A DNA stretch of 64,000 bases from positions 1 to 64,000 of the forward strand of contig CAAFUS010000005.1 in the NCBI GenBank assembly GCA_900766265.1, in the 5' to 3' direction. Shown one piece after another: positions 34,238-43,841 of the stretch (within the stretch, counting starts at the first letter, position 1; every line of letters starts with the position of its first letter). This DNA is from Pseudomonadaceae bacterium (GTDB taxonomy: Bacteria > Pseudomonadota > Gammaproteobacteria > Pseudomonadales > Pseudomonadaceae). The position numbers and the translations under genes were made by a program. Below the pieces are notes generated by a model. That model made no database searches. It was not told the origin of the DNA and saw nothing but the letters and a program-made list of their open reading frames with translations.

Positions 34238-35311
34238 ATGCTCGCGTACATCCTTCGGCGCCTGCTGCTGATCATCCCGACCCTGTTCGGCATTCTGCTG
34301 ATCAACTTCATCATCATCCAGGCCGCGCCAGGCGGCCCCGTCGAGCAGGCCATCGCCAAGCTTGAAGGCTTCGAGGGTGCCACCAGCCGCATCGCCGGCG
34401 GCGGCTCCGAAGTGGCGGTCGCGGGCAACACCTATCGCGGCGCCCAAGGGCTCGACCCCGAGCTGATCGCCGAAATTGAGCGCATGTACGGCTTCGATAA
34501 GCCGGCGCCGGAGCGCTTCTGGATCATGTTGCGCAATTACTTGCGCTTCGATTTCGGCGAAAGCTTTTTCCGTGACGCGAAGGTCACCGACCTCATTATC
34601 GAGAAGATGCCCGTCTCGATCTCGCTGGGGCTGTGGAGCACGCTGATCATGTACCTGCTGTCGATCCCCCTGGGCATCGCAAAGGCGACCCGCCACGGCA
34701 GCGCGTTCGACGTCTGGACCAGCTCGGCGATCATCGTCGGCTACGCCATTCCGGCGTTCCTGTTCGCCATCTTGCTGATCGTCCTGTTCGCCGGCGGGAG
34801 CTACTGGAACTGGTTTCCGCTGCGCGGGCTGACCTCCAACAACTTCGACGAACTGACCATGGCCGGCAAGATTCTCGATTACTTCTGGCACCTCGCGCTG
34901 CCGGTAACGGCGCTGGTGATCGGCAACTTCGCTACCCTGACCCTGCTGACCAAGAACAGCTTCCTCGACGAGATCAACAAGCAATACGTGATTACCGCCC
35001 GGGCCAAGGGCCTAAGCAAGAACCGTGTGCTGTACGGACACGTGTTCCGCAATGCGATGCTGATCATCATCGCCGGCTTCCCCGCTGCATTCGTCGGCAT
35101 GTTCTTCACCGGCTCGTTGCTCATCGAGGTGATTTTCTCCCTCGACGGCCTGGGACTGCTCAGTTTCGAGGCGGCGATCAACCGCGACTACCCGGTGGTG
35201 TTCGGCACGCTGTTCCTGTTCACCCTCCTCGGTCTGGTGGTCAAGCTGATCGGTGACCTGACCTATACCCTGGTCGATCCGCGCATCGACTTCGAAAGCA
35301 GGGAGGCCTGA
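34238..35311 (+). CDS. nppB: peptide ABC transporter permease, NppB/YejB type (357 aa)
   Basis: About six membrane helices, starting MLAYILRRLLLIIPTLFGILLINFIIIQ, the usual first helix of OppB-type permeases. The cytoplasmic coupling loop lies in YVITARAKGLSKNRVLYGHVFRNAML. Compared with OppB there is an insertion near residues 45-75, which is also typical of YejB. It begins 2 bp after nppA2 and ends 1 bp before nppC. Confidence 0.92.
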   Translation: MLAYILRRLLLIIPTLFGILLINFIIIQAAPGGPVEQAIAKLEGFEGATSRIAGGGSEVAVAGNTYRGAQGLDPELIAEIERMYGFDKPAPERFWIMLRNYLRFDFGESFFRDAKVTDLIIEKMPVSISLGLWSTLIMYLLSIPLGIAKATRHGSAFDVWTSSAIIVGYAIPAFLFAILLIVLFAGGSYWNWFPLRGLTSNNFDELTMAGKILDYFWHLALPVTALVIGNFATLTLLTKNSFLDEINKQYVITARAKGLSKNRVLYGHVFRNAMLIIIAGFPAAFVGMFFTGSLLIEVIFSLDGLGLLSFEAAINRDYPVVFGTLFLFTLLGLVVKLIGDLTYTLVDPRIDFESREA

Positions 35312-35312
35312 A

Positions 35313-36332
35313 ATGGCGCTGTCTCCTCTGAACCAACGTCGGTTCGCCCTGTTCAAGGCCAATCGCCGTGGCTGGTGGTCACTCTGGCTGTTCCTCGCGC
35401 TCTTCGTGCTGAGCCTGGGAGCCGAGTTTCTTGCCAACGACAAACCGATCGTGGTGCGCTACGACGGCCAGTGGTACTTCCCGGTATTCAAGCGTTACCC
35501 GGAGACCACCTTCGGCGGAGAATTCCCGCTGCAGGCGAACTACAAGAGTCCCTATATCCAGGAGCTCATTGCCGAAAAGGACGGCTGGATGATCTGGCCG
35601 CCGATTCCCTTCTATTACTCGAGCATCAACTACGACCTGCAGGTACCGGCCCCCGCGCCGCCGTCGACGATGAACTGGCTGGGGACCGACGACCAGGGCC
35701 GGGACGTCCTTGCCCGTGTGATATACGGCTTTCGCGTCTCGGTACTATTCGCCGTCACGCTGACCCTGCTCAGTTCGATCATCGGCGTGATCGCCGGCGC
35801 GCTTCAGGGTTTTTACGGCGGGTGGGTCGATCTCGTCGGTCAGAGGGTGCTTGAGATCTGGTCGGGCCTTCCGGTCCTTTACCTGCTCATCATCCTGGCC
35901 AGCTTCGTGCAACCGAATTTCTGGTGGCTGCTGGGGATCATGCTGCTGTTTTCCTGGATGAGCCTGGTCGACGTGGTACGCGCCGAATTCCTTCGTGGGC
36001 GCAACCTGGAATACGTGCGCGCGGCACGGGCGCTGGGCATGCAGAACGGCGCGATCATGTTCCGCCACATCCTGCCCAACGCCATGGTATCGACCATGAC
36101 GTTCGTACCCTTCATCCTGACCGGTGCCATCGGCACACTCACCGCGCTCGATTTCCTGGGTTTCGGCCTGCCGCCGGGCGAGCCCTCGCTGGGCGAATTG
36201 GTGGCCCAGGGCAAGGCCAACCTGCAGGCGCCCTGGTTGGGTATCACTGCATTCATGGTGCTCGCGATCATGCTGACGTTGCTGGTATTCATCGGCGAAG
36301 CGGCCCGCGATGCGTTCGACCCGAGGAAATAA
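35313..36332 (+). CDS. nppC: peptide ABC transporter permease, NppC/YejE type (339 aa)
   Basis: Starts with the N-terminal segment FALFKANRRGWWSLWLFLALFVLSLG of OppC-type permeases, followed by a long periplasmic loop (residues about 45-135) typical of YejE. The coupling motif is EYVRAARALGMQNGAIMFRHILPNAM. It pairs with NppB to form the channel. Confidence 0.92.
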   Translation: MALSPLNQRRFALFKANRRGWWSLWLFLALFVLSLGAEFLANDKPIVVRYDGQWYFPVFKRYPETTFGGEFPLQANYKSPYIQELIAEKDGWMIWPPIPFYYSSINYDLQVPAPAPPSTMNWLGTDDQGRDVLARVIYGFRVSVLFAVTLTLLSSIIGVIAGALQGFYGGWVDLVGQRVLEIWSGLPVLYLLIILASFVQPNFWWLLGIMLLFSWMSLVDVVRAEFLRGRNLEYVRAARALGMQNGAIMFRHILPNAMVSTMTFVPFILTGAIGTLTALDFLGFGLPPGEPSLGELVAQGKANLQAPWLGITAFMVLAIMLTLLVFIGEAARDAFDPRK

Positions 36333-36333
36333 G

Positions 36334-37983
36334 ATGGACGAGACACTCATAGAAGTCAGGGATCTCGCCGTCGACTTCAACTCCGCCGGGACGCCGCACC
36401 GGGTGGTCGAAGGCGTCAGCTTCGATATCCGCAAAGGCGAAACGCTCGCGCTGGTCGGTGAAAGCGGGTCCGGAAAGTCCGTAACGGCCCATTCCATCCT
36501 GCGCTTGCTGCCCTACCCCAAGGCATCGCATCCCGCCGGGCAGATCCTCTACGGCGGTAACGACCTGCTGCAGGCAAACGAAAAATCGATGCGCAAGCTG
36601 CGCGGCAACCGGATCGCCATGATCTTCCAGGAGCCGATGACCTCGCTCAACCCATTGCATACCGTGGGCAAGCAGATCAACGAGATCCTAGCCCTGCACA
36701 AGGGGTTGCGCGGCAGGCAGGCGACGGCCCGTACCCTGGAACTGTTGGAGATGGTCGGCATCCCGGAACCACACAAGCGGATCCGCGCCTTCCCCCACGA
36801 GCTTTCCGGCGGCCAGCGCCAGCGGGTGATGATCGCCATGGCGCTGGCCAACGAGCCCGAATTGCTGATCGCCGACGAACCGACCACGGCGTTGGACGTC
36901 ACCGTTCAGCTGAAGATCCTGGAATTGCTCCAGCAACTGCAGGCGCGCCTAGGCATGGCCCTGCTCCTGATCAGCCACGATCTGAACCTGGTCAGGCGCA
37001 TCGCTCATCGCGTATGTGTCATGCAGCGCGGTCGCGTCGTCGAACAGGCGTCGTGTGATGAATTGTTCCGCTCGCCGCAGCACCCCTACACCCGGGAACT
37101 GCTCGGTGCGGAGCCCAGCGGCGAGCCGGTGGAGACCACGCCGGGTGAGCCGTTGCTGGAAGTGAAAGACATGCGCGTGTGGTTCCCGATCAAGAAGGGA
37201 CTGCTTCGGCGCACCGTCGATCACGTCAAGGCCGTCGACGGAATCGGCTTCAGCCTCCTTCAGGGGCAGACGCTCGGCATCGTTGGCGAAAGCGGCTCCG
37301 GCAAGTCCACCCTCGGTCTGGCGATCCTGCGCCTGCTTTCGAGCACAGGCGAGATTCGTTTCCAGGGTCAGGCGATGGAAAAGATGTCCCAGCGCGAAGT
37401 TCGCCCGCTGCGCCGACAGATGCAGGTGGTGTTTCAGGATCCCTTTGGTAGCCTGAGTCCACGCATGTCGGTCGGGCAGATCATTGGCGAGGGCCTGCAA
37501 ATCCATCGGATCGGGACGCCGGCAGAGCGGGAACAGGCCATCATCGACGCGCTCGTGGAAGTAGGCCTCGATCCGGAAACCCGGCATCGCTATCCACACG
37601 AGTTTTCCGGCGGGCAACGGCAGCGCATCGCCATTGCCCGGGCTCTGGTGTTGAAACCGGCGCTGATCCTCCTCGACGAGCCGACTTCCGCGCTCGATCG
37701 AACGGTACAGCGCCAGGTGGTGGAGCTTCTGCGTTCATTGCAGGCCAAGTACAACCTGACCTTCCTGTTCATCAGCCATGACCTGGCCGTTGTTCGGGCC
37801 CTGAGCCATCACCTGATCGTGATGAAACAGGGACAGGTCGTGGAACAGGGATCCGCAGACAGTGTTTTTTCTGCGCCCCAACACCCGTACACGCAGCAGT
37901 TGCTGGAGTCCGCCTTCATGGCACCCGGCACTGGCGACGATAAACATGAGAGGGAACAAGCACATGGGTTTTCTAACCGGTAA
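36334..37983 (+). CDS. nppD: dual-domain peptide ABC transporter ATPase, NppD/YejF type (549 aa)
   Basis: Two fused nucleotide-binding domains. Domain 1 has Walker A GESGSGKS, signature LSGGQRQRV and Walker B LLIADEPTTALD; domain 2 has GESGSGKS, SGGQRQRIAIARAL and LILLDEPTSALD. A fused double ATPase is characteristic of YejF. Both domains look catalytically complete. The ATG at 36334 lies 1 bp after the nppC stop. Its 3' end overlaps the fabI start by 20 bp. Confidence 0.93.
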   Translation: MDETLIEVRDLAVDFNSAGTPHRVVEGVSFDIRKGETLALVGESGSGKSVTAHSILRLLPYPKASHPAGQILYGGNDLLQANEKSMRKLRGNRIAMIFQEPMTSLNPLHTVGKQINEILALHKGLRGRQATARTLELLEMVGIPEPHKRIRAFPHELSGGQRQRVMIAMALANEPELLIADEPTTALDVTVQLKILELLQQLQARLGMALLLISHDLNLVRRIAHRVCVMQRGRVVEQASCDELFRSPQHPYTRELLGAEPSGEPVETTPGEPLLEVKDMRVWFPIKKGLLRRTVDHVKAVDGIGFSLLQGQTLGIVGESGSGKSTLGLAILRLLSSTGEIRFQGQAMEKMSQREVRPLRRQMQVVFQDPFGSLSPRMSVGQIIGEGLQIHRIGTPAEREQAIIDALVEVGLDPETRHRYPHEFSGGQRQRIAIARALVLKPALILLDEPTSALDRTVQRQVVELLRSLQAKYNLTFLFISHDLAVVRALSHHLIVMKQGQVVEQGSADSVFSAPQHPYTQQLLESAFMAPGTGDDKHEREQAHGFSNR

Positions 37984-38758
37984 GCGCGCACTGATCGTTG
38001 GCGTAGCCAGCAAACTGTCCATTGCCTCGGGCATCGCTGCGGCCATGCATCGCGAAGGCGCCGAACTGGCGTTCACCTACCAGAACGACAAGCTCAAGGG
38101 CCGCGTCGAGGAATTCGCCGCGGGCTGGGGCTCGGGCCCGGAACTGTGCTTCCCCTGCGACGTGGCCAGCGACGAGGAAATCGCAAAGGTCTTCGAGCAG
38201 CTCGGCCAGAAGTGGGATGGCCTGGACATCATCGTTCACTCGGTAGGCTTCGCCCCCGGCGATCAACTGGACGGCGACTTTACCGAAGTCACCACCCGCG
38301 AGGGCTTCCGTATCGCCCACGACATCAGCGCCTACAGCCTGGTCGCCCTGGCCAAGGCAGGCCGCCCGATGATGAGCGGTCGCGGCGGCAGCATCCTGAC
38401 ACTGTCCTACCTGGGCGCTGAGCGCACCATGCCTAACTACAACGTCATGGGTATGGCCAAGGCCAGTCTCGAGGCCGGCGTCCGTTATCTGGCGGGTAGC
38501 CTAGGCCCTGAAGGCACCCGCGTGAATGCGGTCTCGGCAGGCCCAATCCGCACTCTCGCCGCATCCGGCATCAAAAGCTTCCGCAAGATGCTAGCAGCCA
38601 ACGAGCGCCAAACCCCGCTGCGCCGCAACGTGACCATCGAGGAGGTCGGCAACGCCGGCGCATTTCTCTGCTCCGACCTGGCCTCGGGCATCAGTGGCGA
38701 AATCCTGTACGTGGACGGTGGATTCAACACCACCGCGATGGGTGCGATTGAAGACTGA
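37964..38758 (+). CDS. fabI: enoyl-ACP reductase FabI (264 aa)
   Basis: This NADH-dependent enzyme reduces enoyl-ACP in the last step of each fatty-acid elongation round. It begins MGFLTGKRALIVGVASKLSIASGIA; the FabI-type active site is Tyr then six residues then Lys (YNVMGMAK). The target region of diazaborine and triclosan (GFAPGDQLDG, SYLGAERTMPNY) is of the sensitive FabI type. The ATG lies inside the nppD 3' end, with AGGGAA upstream, so nppD read-through likely contributes to its transcription. Confidence 0.95.
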   Translation: MGFLTGKRALIVGVASKLSIASGIAAAMHREGAELAFTYQNDKLKGRVEEFAAGWGSGPELCFPCDVASDEEIAKVFEQLGQKWDGLDIIVHSVGFAPGDQLDGDFTEVTTREGFRIAHDISAYSLVALAKAGRPMMSGRGGSILTLSYLGAERTMPNYNVMGMAKASLEAGVRYLAGSLGPEGTRVNAVSAGPIRTLAASGIKSFRKMLAANERQTPLRRNVTIEEVGNAGAFLCSDLASGISGEILYVDGGFNTTAMGAIED

Positions 38759-38770
38759 TCCCACCCGGAA

Positions 38771-38802
38771 CAAAAAAACCCGCAGCGATGCGGGTTTTTT
38801 GT
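38771..38802. terminator. Rho-independent terminator, fabI/ppiD convergent
   Basis: AAAAAAACCCGCA-GCGA-TGCGGGTTTTTT can work on both strands, between fabI and the convergent ppiD. Confidence 0.9.
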
Positions 38803-38847
38803 TGTCTCAGGCGCGCTACAGCGGAGCTGCAGCGCCTTGCTGTCAGA

Positions 38848-40704
38848 TCAGTAACGCTCGATTTCAGCCTCGGCTTGCTGCTTCGCGCGGAAAGCCGCAA
38901 AGTCCTGCTGCCCGGCACGGGATGCGAGGAAGCGGCGATAATCCCGCTTCTCTTCATCGGACAAGGCTTCGGTCGGCTCGCTGACACCGCTCAGGCGGAG
39001 CACCACGTAATCGCCGTTAGGCAGCGAAACACCCGAGTAGCTCGGTTTGTCGGCGACTTCAGGCTTGGGCATGCGGAACACCGCCTGCAACAGCGCCGGG
39101 TCCACACCTTCCTGATTGCGCGTGGCTGCTTCTGTCTGCTGCCACTCGACCGTACTCTCCTGCCCGTCTCGCAGGCTGGCGAGCAGCTTCTCGCCTTCGC
39201 TGCGCGCCTGCTCGGTAGCCTTGTCGCGGCGCAGCTGCTTGACGATACCCTCGCGCACCTCATCCAACTCGAGCCGCTCGGGCTGCAGATGCTCCTTGAC
39301 CCGCAGGGCGATAGACGTGTCTGGATCCAGTTCGATCACACCACTGTTGTTGCCATCGACCAGCACTTCCTCACTGAACGCCGCCTGGATCACCTGGCGG
39401 TTGGCAGCGATCCCCTCTCCGCCTTCGCGGCCGAAGGCAGGCGTGGTCTGAACCTTGAGGCCCAGCTCTTCGGCCGGCTGTCCGAGGTCGGAAGCTTCGA
39501 ACGCGGCATCTTCGAGCCGCTTGCTGGCTTCAACGAAACGCTGTTCGACCTGGCGAGCCTTGAGCTCACGCTCCAACTCGGGACGCATGCTTTCCAGCGT
39601 CGGTACTTCTGGCGAGCGCACACCGAGCAGCTTGATCAGATGCCAGCCAAACTCCGAGCGCACCGGCTCGGACAGTTGATTCTCGTCAAGCGCGTAGAGC
39701 TCGTCTTCGAACGCCTGGTCGTACACTCCCGGGCCCGCATAACCCAAGTCGCCGCCTTCGCTGGCGGAGCCCGGATCCTGCGAAAACTCCTTGGCCAGCG
39801 CCGCGAAGTCCTCACCTGATTCGACGCGCTTGCGGATCTCTTCGACCTTCGCGCGCGCCTGTTCGTCGCTCACGCCATCGCCCGGCTCGATCAGGATATG
39901 CGCGGCACGACGCTGCTCGGCGAGGTTGGCGATCTGGTTGTGGTACAGCTCCTGCAATTCCTCGTCGGATACCTCGACCTGATCGAAGAAGGCGTCCTTC
40001 TTAAGCTCCACATATTCCAGCACCACCTGCTCGGGGGTACGGAACTGGTCGGCATGCGCTTCGTAGTAGGCACGCATGTCCTCCTCCCCGACTTCGACGG
40101 CCGCGGGATCGGCTGTGATGGTCACCGCCGCAAAATCACGGGTCTGCCTTTCAAGCCGGGCGAAATCCTCGATCTGCCGGTCGGTTACGAAGCCGGTTCC
40201 AGCGATGCCCGCCCGCAGCTGACCGATGAGCATCTCCTGCTCGAGCAACCGACGGAACTGCATACGGGTATAGCCCATCTGCTGCAGGACCTGATCGAAA
40301 CGAGCGGCGTTGAACACGCCCTCGACCTGGAATTCGGGCGTCTGCAGTATCAGCTGGTCGAGCGACTGTTGGGAGAAGGCGAAATCAGCCGACTTGGCCG
40401 CCTGGAGAAGTAGCATCCGCTCGATCAGGGAGTTCAACGCCGACTCACGCAGCAACCTGTCGTTGAGCAACGACGGATCGAAATCGCGGCCAAGCTGCTG
40501 GGCTAGCTGGCGGCGCTGCAGATCTATCGCCTGGGTGAGCTCGTCCTGCGAGATCTCTTCGCCATTTACCGACGCGGCATCCCGGCTGTTGCTTACGGCG
40601 TTAAATATCGCGTCGAAGCCGGTCAGCGCCAGGAGCATGACGATGATGCCGATGATGGTTTTGGCAATCCAGCCTTGTGAATTGTCCCTGATGTTCTGAA
40701 GCAT
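38848..40704 (-). CDS. ppiD: periplasmic folding chaperone PpiD (618 aa)
   Basis: An inner-membrane anchor near the N-terminus (WIAKTIIGIIVMLLALTGFDAIF) is followed by a SurA-N-like chaperone region and a parvulin-like domain (RAAHILIEPGDGVSDEQA ... EFSQDPGSASEGGDLGYAGPGVYD). ATG 40704 (MLQNIRDNSQGW) is the conserved start; an upstream frame would add about 25 residues. PpiD helps newly secreted outer-membrane proteins at the SecYEG exit and usually lacks strong isomerase activity. Confidence 0.93.
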   Translation of the reverse strand: MLQNIRDNSQGWIAKTIIGIIVMLLALTGFDAIFNAVSNSRDAASVNGEEISQDELTQAIDLQRRQLAQQLGRDFDPSLLNDRLLRESALNSLIERMLLLQAAKSADFAFSQQSLDQLILQTPEFQVEGVFNAARFDQVLQQMGYTRMQFRRLLEQEMLIGQLRAGIAGTGFVTDRQIEDFARLERQTRDFAAVTITADPAAVEVGEEDMRAYYEAHADQFRTPEQVVLEYVELKKDAFFDQVEVSDEELQELYHNQIANLAEQRRAAHILIEPGDGVSDEQARAKVEEIRKRVESGEDFAALAKEFSQDPGSASEGGDLGYAGPGVYDQAFEDELYALDENQLSEPVRSEFGWHLIKLLGVRSPEVPTLESMRPELERELKARQVEQRFVEASKRLEDAAFEASDLGQPAEELGLKVQTTPAFGREGGEGIAANRQVIQAAFSEEVLVDGNNSGVIELDPDTSIALRVKEHLQPERLELDEVREGIVKQLRRDKATEQARSEGEKLLASLRDGQESTVEWQQTEAATRNQEGVDPALLQAVFRMPKPEVADKPSYSGVSLPNGDYVVLRLSGVSEPTEALSDEEKRDYRRFLASRAGQQDFAAFRAKQQAEAEIERY

Positions 40705-40763
40705 GCGTCCCCCAGGTAACAGCTGCACGTGCCTACCTGCAGCATGGGTGGAATCCAGATAGA

Positions 40764-40791
40764 AGAAAGGCGCATCCATGGATGCGCCTTC
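40764..40791 (-). terminator. Rho-independent terminator after hupB
   Basis: GGCGCATCC/GGATGCGCC is a perfect inverted repeat; on the minus strand it is followed by TTTCTTCT. The remaining spacer 40792-40909 shows nothing else. Confidence 0.75.
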
Positions 40792-40909
40792 GCGGAGCTT
40801 TGGAGCGGTTGGGCTATCCCAGGGCCGGCGCGCAACAGGCGCTGCCTGCCGGTTAGACCGCTCCAGATCAGTGCCAGTCTAATCGAGCACCGACCGGATC
40901 GGAAAACGC

Positions 40910-41182
40910 TTAGTTAACTGCGTCTTTCAGAGCCTTGCCAGCTTTGAAGCCCGGGATCTTGGCCGCATCGATCTTGATCGGCTTGCCAGTCTGCGGGTTG
41001 CGGCCAGTGCGAGCAGCGCGTTCTTTCACAGCGAAAGTACCGAAACCAACCAGTACCACGGAGTCACCAGCCTTCAGAGCGCCAGTGACGGATTCGATCA
41101 CTGCGTCCAGCGCACGGCCAGCAACAGCTTTCGGGATATCAGCAGATGCAGCGATGGCATCGATCAGTTCCGACTTGTTCAC
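40910..41182 (-). CDS. hupB: DNA-binding protein HU-beta (90 aa)
   Basis: A full-length HU: MNKSELIDAIAASADIPKAVAGRALDAV and the DNA-binding arm RTGRNPQTGKPIKI, ending GKALKDAVN. It bends and compacts DNA as a dimer. Position directly downstream of lon is conserved in proteobacteria. The gap of 131 bp from lon is AT-rich around 41210-41230 and may hold its own promoter. Confidence 0.96.
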   Translation of the reverse strand: MNKSELIDAIAASADIPKAVAGRALDAVIESVTGALKAGDSVVLVGFGTFAVKERAARTGRNPQTGKPIKIDAAKIPGFKAGKALKDAVN

Positions 41183-41313
41183 TCTAAGTCCCCTTATTTC
41201 TGTTGAGTCTATCTATAATTTTTTAGGTGTAAGCAAAGCGGTGCTGGAATGGCACAGACACAAAGAGCCGGTTTATAACAAGGGCCTCAAAATTGTGTCA
41301 AGAAAGCCTCCGG

Positions 41314-43710
41314 CTAATGCGTGCTGATTCGCTCCTTGGAATCAGACTCGCGCTTGTCATCCTTTGCAACCAGATCGGGAGCCGCATCGGGCAAGGGCTC
41401 CGGCGCGTATTGCAGCGCAATTTGCAGGACCTCGTCAATCCACTTGACCGGTTTAATCTGCAGGTCCTGCTTAATATTTTCAGGAATCTCTTTCAGATCA
41501 CGTTGATTCTCTTCCGGGATGATCACCGTCTTGATTCCACCCCGATGAGCGGCAAGTAACTTCTCCTTGAGCCCACCGATGGCAAGGACCTGACCGCGCA
41601 AAGTGATCTCACCTGTCATTGCGACATCAGCACGCACCGGTATGTGAGTCAGCGCCGAAACCAGTGCGGTGCACATGCCGATACCTGCGCTCGGACCGTC
41701 CTTGGGCGTTGCGCCTTCCGGCACGTGAATGTGGATGTCCTGCTTCTCCTGGAAATCTGACGCGATGCCGAGGCTCTTGGCGCGACTGCGCACCACGGTG
41801 AGCGCAGCGGTAATGGACTCGCCCATGACGTCTCCCAGCGAACCGGTCTTGATCAGCTGGCCTTTGCCCGGAACCACGGCGGATTCGATCGTCAGCAGCT
41901 CTCCACCGACCTGAGTCCAGGCCAGCCCCGTGACTTGGCCAATCTGGTCTTCCTGCTCGGCAAGGCCGTAGCGGAATTTGCGCACGCCCAGGAAATGCTC
42001 TAGCGAATCGGCAGTCACCTGGACCTTGAAACGCTTCTCGGCCGCATGCTCCTTGACTACCTTGCGGCAGACCTTAGCGATCTGCCGCTCCAGGCTGCGA
42101 ACACCCGCTTCGCGGGTGTAGTAACGAATGATGTCGAGCAGCGCCGCCTCGTCGAACTCGAGCTCGCCCCTCTTCATGCCGTTGGCCTGGATCTGCTTGG
42201 GCGCCAGGTAGCGCCTGGCGATATTGACCTTCTCGTCCTCGGTGTACCCGGGTAGCCGGATGACTTCCATGCGGTCGAGCAGCGGCGCCGGGATGTTCAT
42301 CGAATTCGCGGTGCAGAGGAACATAACATCGGACAGGTCGTAATCGACCTCAAGATAGTGGTCGTTGAAGTTGTGGTTCTGCTCCGGATCGAGCACCTCG
42401 AGCAGCGCGGAGGCCGGATCGCCCCGCATGTCGCTGCCCAGCTTGTCGATCTCGTCAAGGAGGAACAGCGGGTTGCGCACGCCGACTTTGGTCATCTTCT
42501 GGATCAGGCGACCCGGCATCGAACCGATATAGGTCCGGCGATGCCCACGGATCTCAGCCTCGTCCCGCACGCCGCCCAGGGCCATGCGCACGAACTTGCG
42601 ATTGGTCGAGCGCGCAATGGACTCGGCCAGCGACGTCTTGCCCACCCCTGGCGGCCCCACCAGACAGAGTACCGGTCCCTTGAGCTTCTTCACGCGCTTT
42701 TGCACGGCAAGGTATTCGAGAATCCGGTCCTTGACCTCTTCGAGACCGAAGTGATCGGCGTCGAGGACTTCCTCGGCCTTGGCGAGGTCCAAGCGAACCT
42801 TGCTCGCCGCCTTCCAAGGCACATTCACCAGCCAGTCGATATAGGTGCGCACGACGGTCGCTTCGGCGGACATCGGTGACATCTGCTTGAGCTTGTTCAA
42901 CTCGGCCTGGGCCTTGGCGTGGGCGTCCTTGGTCAGGCCTGCGTTCTCGATGCGCTTCTTGAGGTCATCGATTTCGTTGTGGCCTTCGTCGATATCCCCC
43001 AGCTCCTTCTGAATGGCCTTCATCTGCTCATTCAGGTAGTACTCGCGCTGGCTGCGCTCCATCTGCTTTTTCACCCGGCCACGGATGCGCTTTTCGACCT
43101 GCAACAGATCGATTTCGGCATCCAGCAGTGCCAGGACATGCTCGACTCGGGCAGCCAAATCGGTGATTTCGAGTATTTCCTGCTTCTGCTCGATCTTCAG
43201 CGCCATGTGCGCCGCCATGGTATCCACCAGGCGCGACGGCTCGTCGATGCTGCTGAGCGAGGAAAGCACCTCGGCCGGCACCTTCTTACCCAGCTGCACG
43301 TACTGCTCGAACTGGCTGAGCAGGCTGCGAACGAAAACTTCCGCCTCACGCTCGGCCACGGCCGACTCGTCGATCAGGCTCACTTCGGCACGGCAATGCT
43401 CGTCGATCTCGTAAAAGCGCTCGATCTGCCCCCGCTGCTCGCCCTCGACCAGCACCTTGACGGTACCGTCGGGCAACTTGAGCAGCTGCAGAACGGTAGC
43501 CACGGTGCCCACCCGGTAAAGAGCCTCTTCGCCCGGATCGTCGTCAGCCGGGTTCTTCTGCGCCAACAGCAGGATCTGCTTGTCGCCGGCCATGGCGGAT
43601 TCGAGCGCCTCGATGGACTTCTCGCGGCCAACGAACAGCGGAATCACCATGTGCGGATACACCACCACATCGCGCAGCGGCAGGAGGGGCAATTCGATGG
43701 TTGTATTCAT
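41314..43710 (-). CDS. lon: ATP-dependent protease Lon (798 aa)
   Basis: N-terminal LON substrate domain (MNTTIELPLLPLRDVVVYPHMVIPLFVGREKS), AAA+ module with Walker A GPPGVGKTS and Walker B LFLLDEIDKL, and the C-terminal protease with catalytic Ser in PKDGPSAG and Lys in GGLKEKLLAA. It degrades misfolded and regulatory proteins. The full length is normal for the family. A possible heat-shock promoter lies upstream at 43766-43798. Confidence 0.97.
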   Translation of the reverse strand: MNTTIELPLLPLRDVVVYPHMVIPLFVGREKSIEALESAMAGDKQILLLAQKNPADDDPGEEALYRVGTVATVLQLLKLPDGTVKVLVEGEQRGQIERFYEIDEHCRAEVSLIDESAVAEREAEVFVRSLLSQFEQYVQLGKKVPAEVLSSLSSIDEPSRLVDTMAAHMALKIEQKQEILEITDLAARVEHVLALLDAEIDLLQVEKRIRGRVKKQMERSQREYYLNEQMKAIQKELGDIDEGHNEIDDLKKRIENAGLTKDAHAKAQAELNKLKQMSPMSAEATVVRTYIDWLVNVPWKAASKVRLDLAKAEEVLDADHFGLEEVKDRILEYLAVQKRVKKLKGPVLCLVGPPGVGKTSLAESIARSTNRKFVRMALGGVRDEAEIRGHRRTYIGSMPGRLIQKMTKVGVRNPLFLLDEIDKLGSDMRGDPASALLEVLDPEQNHNFNDHYLEVDYDLSDVMFLCTANSMNIPAPLLDRMEVIRLPGYTEDEKVNIARRYLAPKQIQANGMKRGELEFDEAALLDIIRYYTREAGVRSLERQIAKVCRKVVKEHAAEKRFKVQVTADSLEHFLGVRKFRYGLAEQEDQIGQVTGLAWTQVGGELLTIESAVVPGKGQLIKTGSLGDVMGESITAALTVVRSRAKSLGIASDFQEKQDIHIHVPEGATPKDGPSAGIGMCTALVSALTHIPVRADVAMTGEITLRGQVLAIGGLKEKLLAAHRGGIKTVIIPEENQRDLKEIPENIKQDLQIKPVKWIDEVLQIALQYAPEPLPDAAPDLVAKDDKRESDSKERISTH

Positions 43711-43765
43711 AAGTCTCAGCTCTACTGCGGCCCCTGGGGCCGAAACGGACAGGGTGCCCTTCGAA

Positions 43766-43798
43766 TTAAGATGAGGGTGTCACCCTTAAAAAACAAGG
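43766..43798 (-). promoter_or_regulatory. candidate sigma-32 promoter of lon
   Basis: On the minus strand CCTTGTTTT (43798-43790) and CCCTCATCTTAA (43777-43766) resemble the heat-shock -35 CTTGAA and -10 CCCCATNT blocks with about 13 bp between them. The match is imperfect; heat induction of lon is known, but this site is inferred. Confidence 0.35.
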
Positions 43799-43812
43799 AC
43801 AGCGGCTAAAAA

Positions 43813-43838
43813 GCAAAGGGGCCCGGAGGCCCCTTTTG
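43813..43838 (-). terminator. Rho-independent terminator after clpX
   Basis: AAGGGGCC-CGGA-GGCCCCTT forms a stem. On the minus strand it is followed by TGCTTTTT, ending clpX transcription before the lon promoter. Confidence 0.85.
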
Positions 43839-43841
43839 TAT

